From Chryseobacterium soli (lineage in GTDB: Bacteria > Bacteroidota > Bacteroidia > Flavobacteriales > Weeksellaceae): a stretch of DNA of 64,000 bases. Under the pieces are notes generated by a model. That model did not search any database. It saw nothing but the letters and a program-made list of their open reading frames with translations, and had not been told where the DNA came from. A program made the translations under genes and the position numbers. The stretch spans positions 549,587 through 613,586 of the forward strand of contig NZ_JPRH01000004.1 in assembly GCF_000737705.1 (NCBI RefSeq), written 5' to 3'. Within the stretch, counting starts at the first letter, position 1. Every line of letters starts with the position of its first letter. This document shows positions 42,228-50,348 of this stretch, in pieces.

Positions 42228-43655
42228 TTATACTTTAAGATCAGCCTCCAATCCTATCAGGTCTTTGTTCTGGTCCAGAATCGGCTGAACTTCATTCTTG
42301 ATGAATTCTTCCGTCTGAATCGGAGCAAAACCGATAAAGTTTTTAGGGTCTAATACTTCTTTTAGTTTTGATTTATCTAATTTTAAAGATTCGTCATTTA
42401 AGATTCTCTCAATCAGATCATTTTCTTTTCCTTCTTCTTTCACCTTTTTAGATGCTTCCATAGAGTGAACTCTGATCACTTCGTGGATCTCCTGTCGGTC
42501 TCCTCCTGCTTTCACTTCTTCCATGATGATATATTCTGTCGCCATGAAAGGAAGTTCTTCTTCGATGTGCTTGTTGATTCTGTTTGGATATACCACAATT
42601 CCATTCATGATATTGTTCCAGATCAATAAGATGGCATCAACTGCTAAAAACGCCTGAGGAATCGTTAATCTTTTGTTGGCTGAATCATCCAGCGTTCTTT
42701 CAAACCACTGTGTAGACGCTACCATCGCAGAACTTGTCGTTAATGACATTACATATTTTGCCAAAGCACCGATTCTTTCGCTTCTCATTGGATTACGTTT
42801 GTAAGCCATTGCTGAGGAACCGATCTGGTTTTTCTCAAATGGCTCTTCTACTTCTTTAAGGTTTTGAAGAAGACGTAAGTCATTAGAGAATTTATGAGCA
42901 GACTGAGCAATATTTGATAATAATGCTACTACTTTAGCATCAATCTTTCTGTCGTAAGTCTGTCCTGAAACTCCAAATACTCTGTCGAAACCGAATCTTT
43001 TTGAAAGTTCCTTATCTAAGTGTTTTACTTTAGAATAATCTCCGTTGAAAAGTTCCAAGAAACTTGCTGCTGTTCCTGTGGTTCCTTTTACTCCTCTGAA
43101 ACGCAGTGTTTCAAGGAAGAAATCAAGTTCTTCAATATCAAGAACCAAACTTTGTAACCAAAGGGTTGCTCTTTTTCCAACTGTCGTTAACTGAGCAGGC
43201 TGAAAGTGCGTGAATCCTAGTGTAGGAAGATCTTTGTACTGGATAGAGAAATCGGCAAGGTTTTTCATTACGTTGACCAATTTCTTCTTTAGGATTAAAA
43301 GTCCGTCACGGATCTGGATAAGGTCCGTATTGTCTCCTACAAAAGCTGAAGTAGCTCCCAAATGTATAATTCCTTTTGCTGAAGGCGCCACATCACCATA
43401 CGTGTGAACGTGAGCCATTACATCATGACGGAATTTTTTCTCATACTCTGCTGCTTTATCATAATCGATATTTTCAGCGTTTGCTTTAAGCTCAGCAATC
43501 TGCTCGTCAGAAATTTCAAGACCTAAGTCTTTTTCAATTTCAGCAAGAGCGATCCAAAGCTTTCTCCAAGTACGGAATTTATTATTATGTGAGAAATTAA
43601 ATAACATTTCTTCACTGGAGTACCGCTCTTCCAATGGATTTTTGTAGGAATTCAT
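42228..43655 (-). CDS. purB: Adenylosuccinate lyase
   Basis: A 475-aa member of the fumarase/aspartase superfamily, acting at two steps of purine synthesis (SAICAR to AICAR, and adenylosuccinate to AMP). The superfamily signature loop GSSAMAYKRNPMRSERIG is complete, with the flexible Ser that acts as base. Other landmarks are HLGATSAFVGDNTD and TLGFTHFQPAQLTT (the conserved His). It is a normal-length, cytosolic homotetramer by family knowledge. A -7 box (TATTTTTG, minus strand 43688-43681) lies about 25 bases upstream. Confidence 0.95.
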   Translation of the reverse strand: MNSYKNPLEERYSSEEMLFNFSHNNKFRTWRKLWIALAEIEKDLGLEISDEQIAELKANAENIDYDKAAEYEKKFRHDVMAHVHTYGDVAPSAKGIIHLGATSAFVGDNTDLIQIRDGLLILKKKLVNVMKNLADFSIQYKDLPTLGFTHFQPAQLTTVGKRATLWLQSLVLDIEELDFFLETLRFRGVKGTTGTAASFLELFNGDYSKVKHLDKELSKRFGFDRVFGVSGQTYDRKIDAKVVALLSNIAQSAHKFSNDLRLLQNLKEVEEPFEKNQIGSSAMAYKRNPMRSERIGALAKYVMSLTTSSAMVASTQWFERTLDDSANKRLTIPQAFLAVDAILLIWNNIMNGIVVYPNRINKHIEEELPFMATEYIIMEEVKAGGDRQEIHEVIRVHSMEASKKVKEEGKENDLIERILNDESLKLDKSKLKEVLDPKNFIGFAPIQTEEFIKNEVQPILDQNKDLIGLEADLKV

Positions 43656-43766
43656 TCTTTCTTATTACTTTTTAGATGTACAAAAATAAGGTTTTTCGGT
43701 GAGAGATAAAAATCCTGTCTTACTGATTTTTGCCTGAGAAATTGTTTTTTGTTTTCGTGCTTAAAC

Positions 43767-43799
43767 AAACCTCACAGGTTTTAAAAACCTGTGAGGTTT
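43767..43799. repeat. Perfect 16-base inverted repeat (palindromic element)
   Basis: AAACCTCACAGGTTTT and its reverse complement around a single base. Palindromes with this AACCTCACAGG core recur in many flavobacterial genomes. It lies 110 bases ahead of purB. Confidence 0.7.
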
Positions 43800-43829
43800 T
43801 GTGGATATCTTCATTATTTTATTTTTGTC

Positions 43830-43945
43830 ATCATTTCTTTAGAAACACCATCAACCCTAGCCCCGATAGCAACGGTTACCCCGCAGTACGCAAGGGAAAA
43901 AGCTGAGCACGAGGAGTATGAGTGGATAGCGGGATTAAGCTTCCA
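43830..43945 (+). other. Possible structured intergenic element
   Basis: The block has CCTAGCCCCGATAGCAACGG near its start and AGTGGATAGCGGGATTAAGC near its end. AGCCCnGAT...GGATAGCnGGA blocks of this kind are something I know as recurrent in Flavobacteriia intergenic DNA. GC content is above the surroundings and the two ends can pair in part. It is not coding in any convincing frame. Confidence 0.4.
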
Positions 43946-43978
43946 TACACCATTTTGCTCTTGCGAATTTTCAACATA

Positions 43979-44010
43979 TTGGAAGTATGGAATGTTTTGC
44001 TCTACATTTG
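43979..44010 (+). promoter_or_regulatory. Bacteroidota-type promoter for the AraC-type gene
   Basis: TTG (43979-43981), 21 bases, TACATTTG (44003-44010): a full consensus match, about 33 bases ahead of the chosen start. Confidence 0.65.
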
Positions 44011-44042
44011 CGCTTCGTTTTAAAACACTATTTATGGAGGGT

Positions 44043-44917
44043 ATGATGAAACTGGAAATCAAGAAAAACATTCAGAAAGAGGAAGATAAGAATCTGTCAT
44101 TCCGTGTTTTTGACCTGAATACAGACAACCTTGAAACTTATTTTCAACCCCATAAGAAAGATCATTTTTTCATTCTTGTCATTGAAAGCGGCAAGATCCG
44201 GATTCATATTGAAGAGAAAATTCACCTGCTGACGCCGGGAAAATTTCCGTGGTATTTCCTGAACAGGTTCATTTTATATCGAATCCCAGTGCAGATCTGA
44301 AGGGTAAGATTATTTTATTTGAAGAAATACTTTTCTGCTCAGATATTTTAAAGAATGAACTGAGCACATACAATGTTAACCTTTCTACGCAGCTAAACTG
44401 TACCATGCTCTCTCCTGAAGATTGTAAGCAAAGTCTGTATACTATAGATATTATTCAGGAAATTTATACAAAACCCAGTCTTATTAAAAAAGAACAGGCG
44501 CGTTTTCATATTAAAATTTTCCTTTTAGGCCTGATAGAATCTGTACATGGACTGCATCCAATTCTGCATATGGAAACGGCAGACAAGCCGGTTTACGTCC
44601 GTTTTAAAAAACTCCTCAACCAACATTATAAACAGGAACGGACAGTTCAATATTATGCCGGAAAACTGGCGGTAACTGCCAAGAAACTTAATGCAGTAAC
44701 TAAAAAACATTGTGGAGAAACAGCAATCCAGGCGATCCACAACCGTATCCTGATTGAAATCAAACGTCAGCTTCTGTTTTCAGACCTTACGCATAAAGAG
44801 ATTGCTTTTGACCTTGGTTTTAATTCGCCATCGGCACTTAATAAGTTTGTAAAGGCGAAGCTTAAAGAAACTCCAACGGAATTACAGCAGGAACTGGCGC
44901 AAAAGTATATCGGATAG
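44043..44917 (+). pseudogene. AraC-family transcriptional regulator, frameshifted
   Basis: The first frame starts at ATGATG (44043 or 44046, with GGAGGG just ahead) and encodes a cupin-like N-terminal domain: FQPHKKDHFFILVIESGKIR and EKIHLLTPGKFP. It then leaves the family pattern. From 44249 another frame continues it exactly: VVFPEQVHFISNP, through a C-terminal AraC HTH pair (YYAGKLAVTAKKLNAVTKKH; HKEIAFDLGFNSPSALNKFV) to the stop at 44915-44917. The loss of one G in CCGGTGG at about 44249 would explain it. It may be a real pseudogene, a phase-variable site or a sequencing error. It would probably have controlled the alcohol dehydrogenase gene just downstream. Confidence 0.82.
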
Positions 44918-44982
44918 TCTTATTTGTATAACATCAGGCATTCTGATCCGGCTAATTTTGTCTCATTAAAATTAAAGAAAAA

Positions 44983-46149
44983 ATGAGTAAATTATTTATT
45001 GCCGGAGAGGTATTCCATGGTGCTGGAAGTCTTGAAGAATTAAAAAATATCAACGGTAAAAAAGCGGTTATCGTAACTGGTGGCGGTTCGATGAAAAAAA
45101 GCGGGACTTTAGACAAAGCAGTTGCTTTTCTACAGGAAGCCGGAATAGAAACCCAGATTTTTGAAGGTGTGGAAGAGGATCCTTCTTCTGCAACCTGTGC
45201 TAAAGGCGCGGAATTCATCCAGAATTTCCAGCCGGACTGGATTATCGGTTTGGGAGGTTGTTCGGCTATTGATGCTGCAAAAATCATGTGGGTATTTTAT
45301 GAGTATCCTGATGCTGATTTTGATGCGATGATCAAACCTTTCACCGTACCTGTTTTAAGAAATAAGGCTAAATTTATTGCTATTCCTTCTACCAGCGGAA
45401 CAGGAACTGAAACTACAGGTCTGGCTGTAATTACCGATCGTGAAAAAGGAGTAAAATATCCGATTGTTTCTTATGAACTGACTCCTGATATTGCTATTAT
45501 TGATGGTGAAATCTGTGCTTCAATGCCAGCTCACGTCACTTCAAATACAGGTCTTGATGTTCTGACTCATTGTGTGGAAGCTTATGTTTCAAATATTGAA
45601 AATAATATCGCTGATGCTCTTTCTAAAGGAGGATTGGAACTGGTTTTTGACAACTTAAAAGAGGTAGTGGAGAATCCAACGAATATCAAAGCCCGTCAGA
45701 ATATGCATGATGCTTCTTTTATGGGAGGATTAGCCTTTAATAATGCCTGGTTAGGAATTGTTCATTCTCTGTCTCACCAGGTTGGTGCTTTGTACGGAAT
45801 TCCTCACGGAGCTTCGAATGCTATTTTCTTACCTAATGTTATTCGTTTCAATGCTCAGGTAACTGACCGTTATCCTGATTTGGCAAAAGTAATTGGAAAA
45901 GAAACTGCTGAAGAATTGGCGCAGGCTATTGAAACACTTCGTTCTGAAGTTAACAATCAATCCGCTATCAAAGAATTCGGTATTTCAAAAGAAGACTGGG
46001 AAAAGAACCTGGATTATATCGCTAACAATGCGCTGATAGATCCATGTACAGGATTTAACCCTAGAGTTCCTACATTGGATGAATTGAAAGCGATTTACAA
46101 TGCTTGTTATGAGGGTGCTGTATATGCTGAGGAATTGGTTGCAGGATAA
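44983..46149 (+). CDS. Iron-containing (group III) alcohol dehydrogenase
   Basis: A 388-aa NAD(P)-dependent alcohol dehydrogenase. The dinucleotide-binding half has VIVTGGGSMKKSG and IIGLGGCSAIDAAK. STSGTGTETTGLAV is the classic family loop. Metal ligands should lie in TGLDVLTHCVEAYVS and in HSLSHQVGALYGIPHG. It reduces an aldehyde or oxidises an alcohol in the cytosol; the substrate is unknown. The frameshifted AraC-type gene lies 65 bases upstream on the same strand and a terminator follows. Confidence 0.92.
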   Translation: MSKLFIAGEVFHGAGSLEELKNINGKKAVIVTGGGSMKKSGTLDKAVAFLQEAGIETQIFEGVEEDPSSATCAKGAEFIQNFQPDWIIGLGGCSAIDAAKIMWVFYEYPDADFDAMIKPFTVPVLRNKAKFIAIPSTSGTGTETTGLAVITDREKGVKYPIVSYELTPDIAIIDGEICASMPAHVTSNTGLDVLTHCVEAYVSNIENNIADALSKGGLELVFDNLKEVVENPTNIKARQNMHDASFMGGLAFNNAWLGIVHSLSHQVGALYGIPHGASNAIFLPNVIRFNAQVTDRYPDLAKVIGKETAEELAQAIETLRSEVNNQSAIKEFGISKEDWEKNLDYIANNALIDPCTGFNPRVPTLDELKAIYNACYEGAVYAEELVAG

Positions 46150-46172
46150 TTTATATTTAAAATTTAGGCAAA

Positions 46173-46207
46173 AAAAAACAGGAAGTCAGATTGATTTCCT
46201 GTTTTTT
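46173..46207. terminator. Bidirectional terminator between convergent genes
   Basis: AAAAAACAGGAA and TTCCTGTTTTTT form a 12-base stem (46173-46184 and 46196-46207) around 11 bases. Confidence 0.8.
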
Positions 46208-46212
46208 TATTT

Positions 46213-46614
46213 TTATTGATAGATGACCACATCATCCTTTTTAATCTGATACCCTGCTTTTTTGTAAGGAACCAAGACATAACTTTCTTTAATATGGCTT
46301 CCGCTTTTCCAGATTTTACCTTTTCCCTGTCTGTCAAGGATGATGCTTTTTGCATTTCCATCGGGAATGAAAATTTCAGCTCTTTTCATATCCTTACTAA
46401 AAATAACAGCAGTCATGGAAGTAGAACTCTTATCTGAGTCGACTTCTTTTAATTTAATTTTCTGTTCAAAAACCCTTACACAGTCGTTTTTGATTTGTGA
46501 ATAGGTATATCCTGCTGATCCTATACATCCGTGAACGTCTCTGTCTCCGCCTACTTTCTGTGCGAAAAATAATGAACCGAGGAACATGGCGCTGAGTACA
46601 ATTGTTTTTTTCAT
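46213..46614 (-). CDS. Small exported protein with VGGDRDVHGCIGSAGY motif
   Basis: A 133-aa protein with a signal peptide (MKKTIVLSAMFLGSLFFAQ). The mature N-terminus KVGGDRDVHGCIGSAGYTYS, with a Cys and a second Cys in KNDCVRVFEQ, is a motif I know from several small Bacteroidota exported proteins; the two Cys probably form a disulphide. The remainder is beta-rich (AVIFSKDMKRAEIFIPDG; SYVLVPYKKAGYQI). No function is known. Confidence 0.78.
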   Translation of the reverse strand: MKKTIVLSAMFLGSLFFAQKVGGDRDVHGCIGSAGYTYSQIKNDCVRVFEQKIKLKEVDSDKSSTSMTAVIFSKDMKRAEIFIPDGNAKSIILDRQGKGKIWKSGSHIKESYVLVPYKKAGYQIKKDDVVIYQ

Positions 46615-46691
46615 ATGTTAATTTTAAATGTTTTCAATTTGGTAAAAATTGTGCCAAAATAGGCTATTAGTTTATGGTCATTCCAAGATAC

Positions 46692-46718
46692 AAAAAAAGC
46701 CGCTCAATACGAGCGGCT
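46692..46718 (-). terminator. bglX terminator
   Basis: AGCCGCTC (46698-46705), five bases, GAGCGGCT (46711-46718); on the minus strand seven T follow. Confidence 0.8.
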
Positions 46719-46728
46719 TATATAAAAA

Positions 46729-49056
46729 TTATTTTGTCCAGTTGATTTTTGAATGTTTCAATTCTTCGGAATTGGTTCCGACCATGATATCAAATTCTCC
46801 CGGTTCCCAATCGAACTTTAAAGCTCCGTTGTAGAATTTCAGACTTTCCGGAGTAATATCGAAGGTAACTTTCTTCGATTCACCCTTTTTCAGGAAGACT
46901 TTCTGGAATCCTTTCAGTTCTTTTACGGGTCTGGTAATGCTTCCTACCATGTCTCTGATATACAGCTGTACCACTTCCGCTCCATCATAATTTCCAGTAT
47001 TGGTTACGGTAACCGAAGCCTGAACGGTTTGGTTTCCTTTTGGATTGGCATTGGATACTGCAAGGTCAGAATAGTTGAATTTGGTGTAGCTTAACCCATA
47101 TCCAAACGGATATAATGGGGTATTACATTCGTCCATATAGTTGGAACGGAATCTCTGATATTCGCACTTATCAACCAATTTTTGATCTAATGGGCGTCCA
47201 GTATTTTTAGCGTTATAATAAATTGGCACTTGTCCTAAACTTCTAGGGAATGTCATTGGCAGTTTTCCGGAAGGGTTTACTTTCCCGAATAATACGTCGG
47301 AAATGGCATTTCCTGCTTCAGAACCTGCAAACCATACGTTAAGAATGGCATCAGGAGTATCTTTTACATTCGTCAAAGCTAATGGACGACCTGTGAAAAG
47401 TACCATTGCAATAGGCTTTCCTGTCTTTTTTAATTCGTTTAATAAATCTACCTGAGACTGAGGAATGGTAATTTCAGTTCTTGAAGACGATTCCCCGCTC
47501 ATCTCTGCAGATTCTCCGATTGCTAAAACAATTACATCAGCTTTATTGGCTACATCTACTGCTTCTTTTAAAAGAGCTTCTTTGGAACGGTTATCTCGGT
47601 CTGTTTTCTTTCCGTGGGCTGCATAGATATCTTCTAATTTGGCATCGTAGTCGATGTTTGCACCTTTAGCAGAAATGAATTTCACTTCTTTTCCTAAGTT
47701 CGCCTGAAGACCCTGCATCAAATTAACCGACTTGTCATGCTGCGCTGCCACACTCCATGTTCCGGCCATGTTTAATGAATTGTTAACCAATGGTCCGATC
47801 ACCGCTACTGTTCCTGATTTTTTCAAAGGAAGGACCTGGTTATCGTTTTTCATCAAAACCATTGACTGAGCTGCTGCATTTCTCGCGATGTTACGGTTTT
47901 CCATGCTGTAAACTTCTTTCGCTGCTAATTTGGCATCTCCATGTTTGTAAGGATTATCAAACAATCCTAAATCGTATTTTGATTCAAGAACTCTTCTTGC
48001 TGCCATATCAATTTCAGCCTGAGTGACCTTCCCTTCGGATAAAGATTTTTTTAATGTTGTTAAGAATCCTTCTCCTACCATATCCATATCAACACCGGCT
48101 TTTAATGCTAAAGCAGAAACCTGCTGAAGATCTCCCATTCCGTGGTCAACCATTTCGTTGATTCCGGTGTAATCGGTTACCACAAAACCTTTAAAGTTCC
48201 ATTGGTTTCTCAATACTTCAGTTTGCAGCCATCTGTTTCCTGTTGCCGGAACGCCGTCAACTTCATTGAAAGAAGCCATTACAGAAGCTACCCCTGCATC
48301 TACAGCTGCTTTGTAAGGTGGAAAATATTCATTGAACATTCTTATGTGGCTCATATCAACGGTATTATAATCTCTACCGGATTCACCCGCTCCATATAAT
48401 GCAAAGTGTTTAACACAAGCTAAAATATTGGTTCCATTGGCTAAATCTTTCCCCTGATATCCATATACCATATTTTTAGCAATCTCACTTCCTAAATACG
48501 GATCTTCCCCGGAACCTTCGGATACTCTCCCCCATCTTGGTTCTCTTGAGATGTCCACCATCGGCGAGAATGTCCAGTTGATTCCATCAGCAGCAGCTTC
48601 TTTTGCGGCTACTCTTGCAGACTGCTGAACCAGGTTCATATCCCATGAAGCCGCTAATCCTAAAGGAATCGGGAAAGTGGTTTCGTAACCATGGATAACG
48701 TCCATTCCAAAAATCAAAGGAATTTTCAGACGGCTTTTTTCAACAGCTACTTTCTGAACTGCTTTGATTTTATCTGCTCCTTTTATGTTGAATAGTCCAC
48801 CGACTAATCCCTGTTCCACTTTTTTTCCGATATCGGAACTTTGAGCTAGCCCTGTGGTAAAATCTCCTGAGCTTGGCAAATTCAGCTGTCCAATTTTCTC
48901 ATCTAATGTCATCTTTGACAAAAGATTGTCTACAAAAGCTTTCTTTTTAGCTTGATATTGAGCCGTCTGATAAGACTGAACGGGCTTATTGACCATTTCC
49001 TGCGCAGAAAACACAGGTGCCAGTGCTAATGTGGCTATTACAATTAACTTTTTCAT
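46729..49056 (-). CDS. bglX: Beta-glucosidase, glycoside hydrolase family 3 (BglX-type)
   Basis: A 775-aa exported enzyme (signal peptide ending FSAQ). Domain order is GH3 N-terminal TIM-like domain (about 45-360), GH3 C-terminal domain (about 400-640) and a fibronectin-III-like domain (about 680-755). The nucleophile is Asp295 in FVVTDYTGINEM. KHFALYGAGESGRDYN and RWGRVSEGSGEDPYLGS are typical BglX blocks. It releases glucose from the non-reducing end of beta-gluco-oligosaccharides in the periplasm. In this locus, with GH144, its natural substrate is probably sophorose and longer beta-1,2-linked chains (inference). It lies 37 bases after a small gene and ends at a terminator. Confidence 0.93.
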   Translation of the reverse strand: MKKLIVIATLALAPVFSAQEMVNKPVQSYQTAQYQAKKKAFVDNLLSKMTLDEKIGQLNLPSSGDFTTGLAQSSDIGKKVEQGLVGGLFNIKGADKIKAVQKVAVEKSRLKIPLIFGMDVIHGYETTFPIPLGLAASWDMNLVQQSARVAAKEAAADGINWTFSPMVDISREPRWGRVSEGSGEDPYLGSEIAKNMVYGYQGKDLANGTNILACVKHFALYGAGESGRDYNTVDMSHIRMFNEYFPPYKAAVDAGVASVMASFNEVDGVPATGNRWLQTEVLRNQWNFKGFVVTDYTGINEMVDHGMGDLQQVSALALKAGVDMDMVGEGFLTTLKKSLSEGKVTQAEIDMAARRVLESKYDLGLFDNPYKHGDAKLAAKEVYSMENRNIARNAAAQSMVLMKNDNQVLPLKKSGTVAVIGPLVNNSLNMAGTWSVAAQHDKSVNLMQGLQANLGKEVKFISAKGANIDYDAKLEDIYAAHGKKTDRDNRSKEALLKEAVDVANKADVIVLAIGESAEMSGESSSRTEITIPQSQVDLLNELKKTGKPIAMVLFTGRPLALTNVKDTPDAILNVWFAGSEAGNAISDVLFGKVNPSGKLPMTFPRSLGQVPIYYNAKNTGRPLDQKLVDKCEYQRFRSNYMDECNTPLYPFGYGLSYTKFNYSDLAVSNANPKGNQTVQASVTVTNTGNYDGAEVVQLYIRDMVGSITRPVKELKGFQKVFLKKGESKKVTFDITPESLKFYNGALKFDWEPGEFDIMVGTNSEELKHSKINWTK

Positions 49057-49093
49057 AAATCTATCTTCTTAAATTATAGTTCTGTTTTTGTTT

Positions 49094-49498
49094 TTAGTTG
49101 TTAAACGATTCTACAATTAAGTATAATTCGTTTTTATTTTTATTTGATTCCAGATATGCTAAAACACAAATCAGACTTCCATATTCAGTCATTGTATTCT
49201 CATTTTTGGAAATATCCAACCATTTAAAGTACTCTTTCTCTAAATCATTCGGATGAAGATGTTTTTCTTTGTATAAAGATAAATTAATCAATTTTCTACT
49301 TTCCGAATTATCTAAATTATTTATTTTCACTTCAGTCTGAAAGACAAAATTCATTAAATTGGAAAAATTTTCATCATTTATAAATTTATTTTCAAAAGAA
49401 GGTTCTCTACTTGCGATAATATATTTTTCATTAAATAATTCTTCATCAAGAAGAATATCATCATCTGACTTGTCTAATGCAATAAAAATTAAATTCAT
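49094..49498 (-). CDS. Hypothetical cytosolic protein inside the glucan locus
   Basis: A 134-aa acidic protein, no signal peptide or membrane helix, very rich in Asn, Glu, Leu and Ser. I recognise no family. The start overlaps the stop of the alpha/beta hydrolase gene by four bases (ATGA), and bglX follows 37 bases on, so it is in the operon. Its coding DNA is more AT-rich than both neighbours, which hints at a later insertion. Confidence 0.65.
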   Translation of the reverse strand: MNLIFIALDKSDDDILLDEELFNEKYIIASREPSFENKFINDENFSNLMNFVFQTEVKINNLDNSESRKLINLSLYKEKHLHPNDLEKEYFKWLDISKNENTMTEYGSLICVLAYLESNKNKNELYLIVESFNN

Positions 49499-50202
49499 TT
49501 ATTTAATTTCTTACTTAACATCCATTCGTAAAACTTGGGGTCAGAGTACGTAGAGTCCCAGGAATTATGGTTGTCATCAGGGAAAATAGTTAAGGTAACC
49601 GTTGGGTTTACTTTTTTTAAAGCCTGATACATTTCTATAGAATTCATTGGAGAAACGACATCATCATTTCCTCCATGAAAAATTTTTACAGGCAACTGTT
49701 TAAACTGATCAATATTGGCCTCCATTATTCTATCTGCCGGAGCACATACGGGAGCTATTGCCGCAAACATTTCCGGGTGTTCCATGGCTAACTTCCATGT
49801 TCCCCATCCCCCCATCGAAAGTCCTGTAAGGTAAATTCGGGAAGTATCAATCTTGTATTTTTTCTGAATTTCTTTTATCAAATTATAAAGCGTCATCGTA
49901 TCCCACCATGAATCTGCAGGACATTGCGGTGCTAAAATCGCTACCGGTTCCTTGATTAGATTTTTATAAGTGAACGGGCTGTGGGCTTTTACCATTTCAA
50001 GATTATTTCCTCTTTCTCCAGAACCGTGGAGAAATACGATCAAAGGCACATTTCCTTTTACTTTTTGAGGGTAATCGAGAATGTAGGATATTTTTTCCTG
50101 TCTTTTGAATTCTTTGTTTAATTCTCCTTTCATTTCCTGAGCGTTGAGACTCAATGAAAATGGTAAAAGTAAGATGGGGAGGTGCTTTAATTTAATTCTC
50201 AT
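49495..50202 (-). CDS. Exported alpha/beta hydrolase (carboxylesterase / dienelactone-hydrolase-like)
   Basis: A 235-aa protein with a signal peptide ending SLNAQ. The fold is alpha/beta hydrolase: oxyanion region LIVFLHGSGERGNN, nucleophile elbow LTGLSMGGWGTW (Ser in GLSMG), an Asp in KIFHGGNDDVVSP and a His in FPDDNHNSW. This class of small esterase is common in polysaccharide loci, where it may remove acyl groups from the polymer. It lies between the GH144-type gene and bglX. Confidence 0.85.
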   Translation of the reverse strand: MRIKLKHLPILLLPFSLSLNAQEMKGELNKEFKRQEKISYILDYPQKVKGNVPLIVFLHGSGERGNNLEMVKAHSPFTYKNLIKEPVAILAPQCPADSWWDTMTLYNLIKEIQKKYKIDTSRIYLTGLSMGGWGTWKLAMEHPEMFAAIAPVCAPADRIMEANIDQFKQLPVKIFHGGNDDVVSPMNSIEMYQALKKVNPTVTLTIFPDDNHNSWDSTYSDPKFYEWMLSKKLNK

Positions 50203-50214
50203 TTTAATATGTAG

Positions 50215-50340
50215 GTTTGGGCTAAAGCCGTTTGATTTTTATTTTTTTCAAACGGGTTAAAACCCGTTCCTATTGAATTTGATATCGCTATTTTATATTG
50301 TTGTGGATAGAATGGAATGGGTTTTAACCCATTCCTAATG
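50215..50340. repeat. Two REP-like palindromes
   Basis: GGGCTAAAGCC lies at the start, then AACGGGTT/AACCCGTT (50251-50268) with tail CCTATTGA, then GAATGGGTT/AACCCATTC (50315-50334). The first two match the families near 21261-21320 and 30777-30804. They fill the gap between the GH144-type gene and the esterase gene. Confidence 0.7.
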
Positions 50341-50348
50341 GTCTATCT

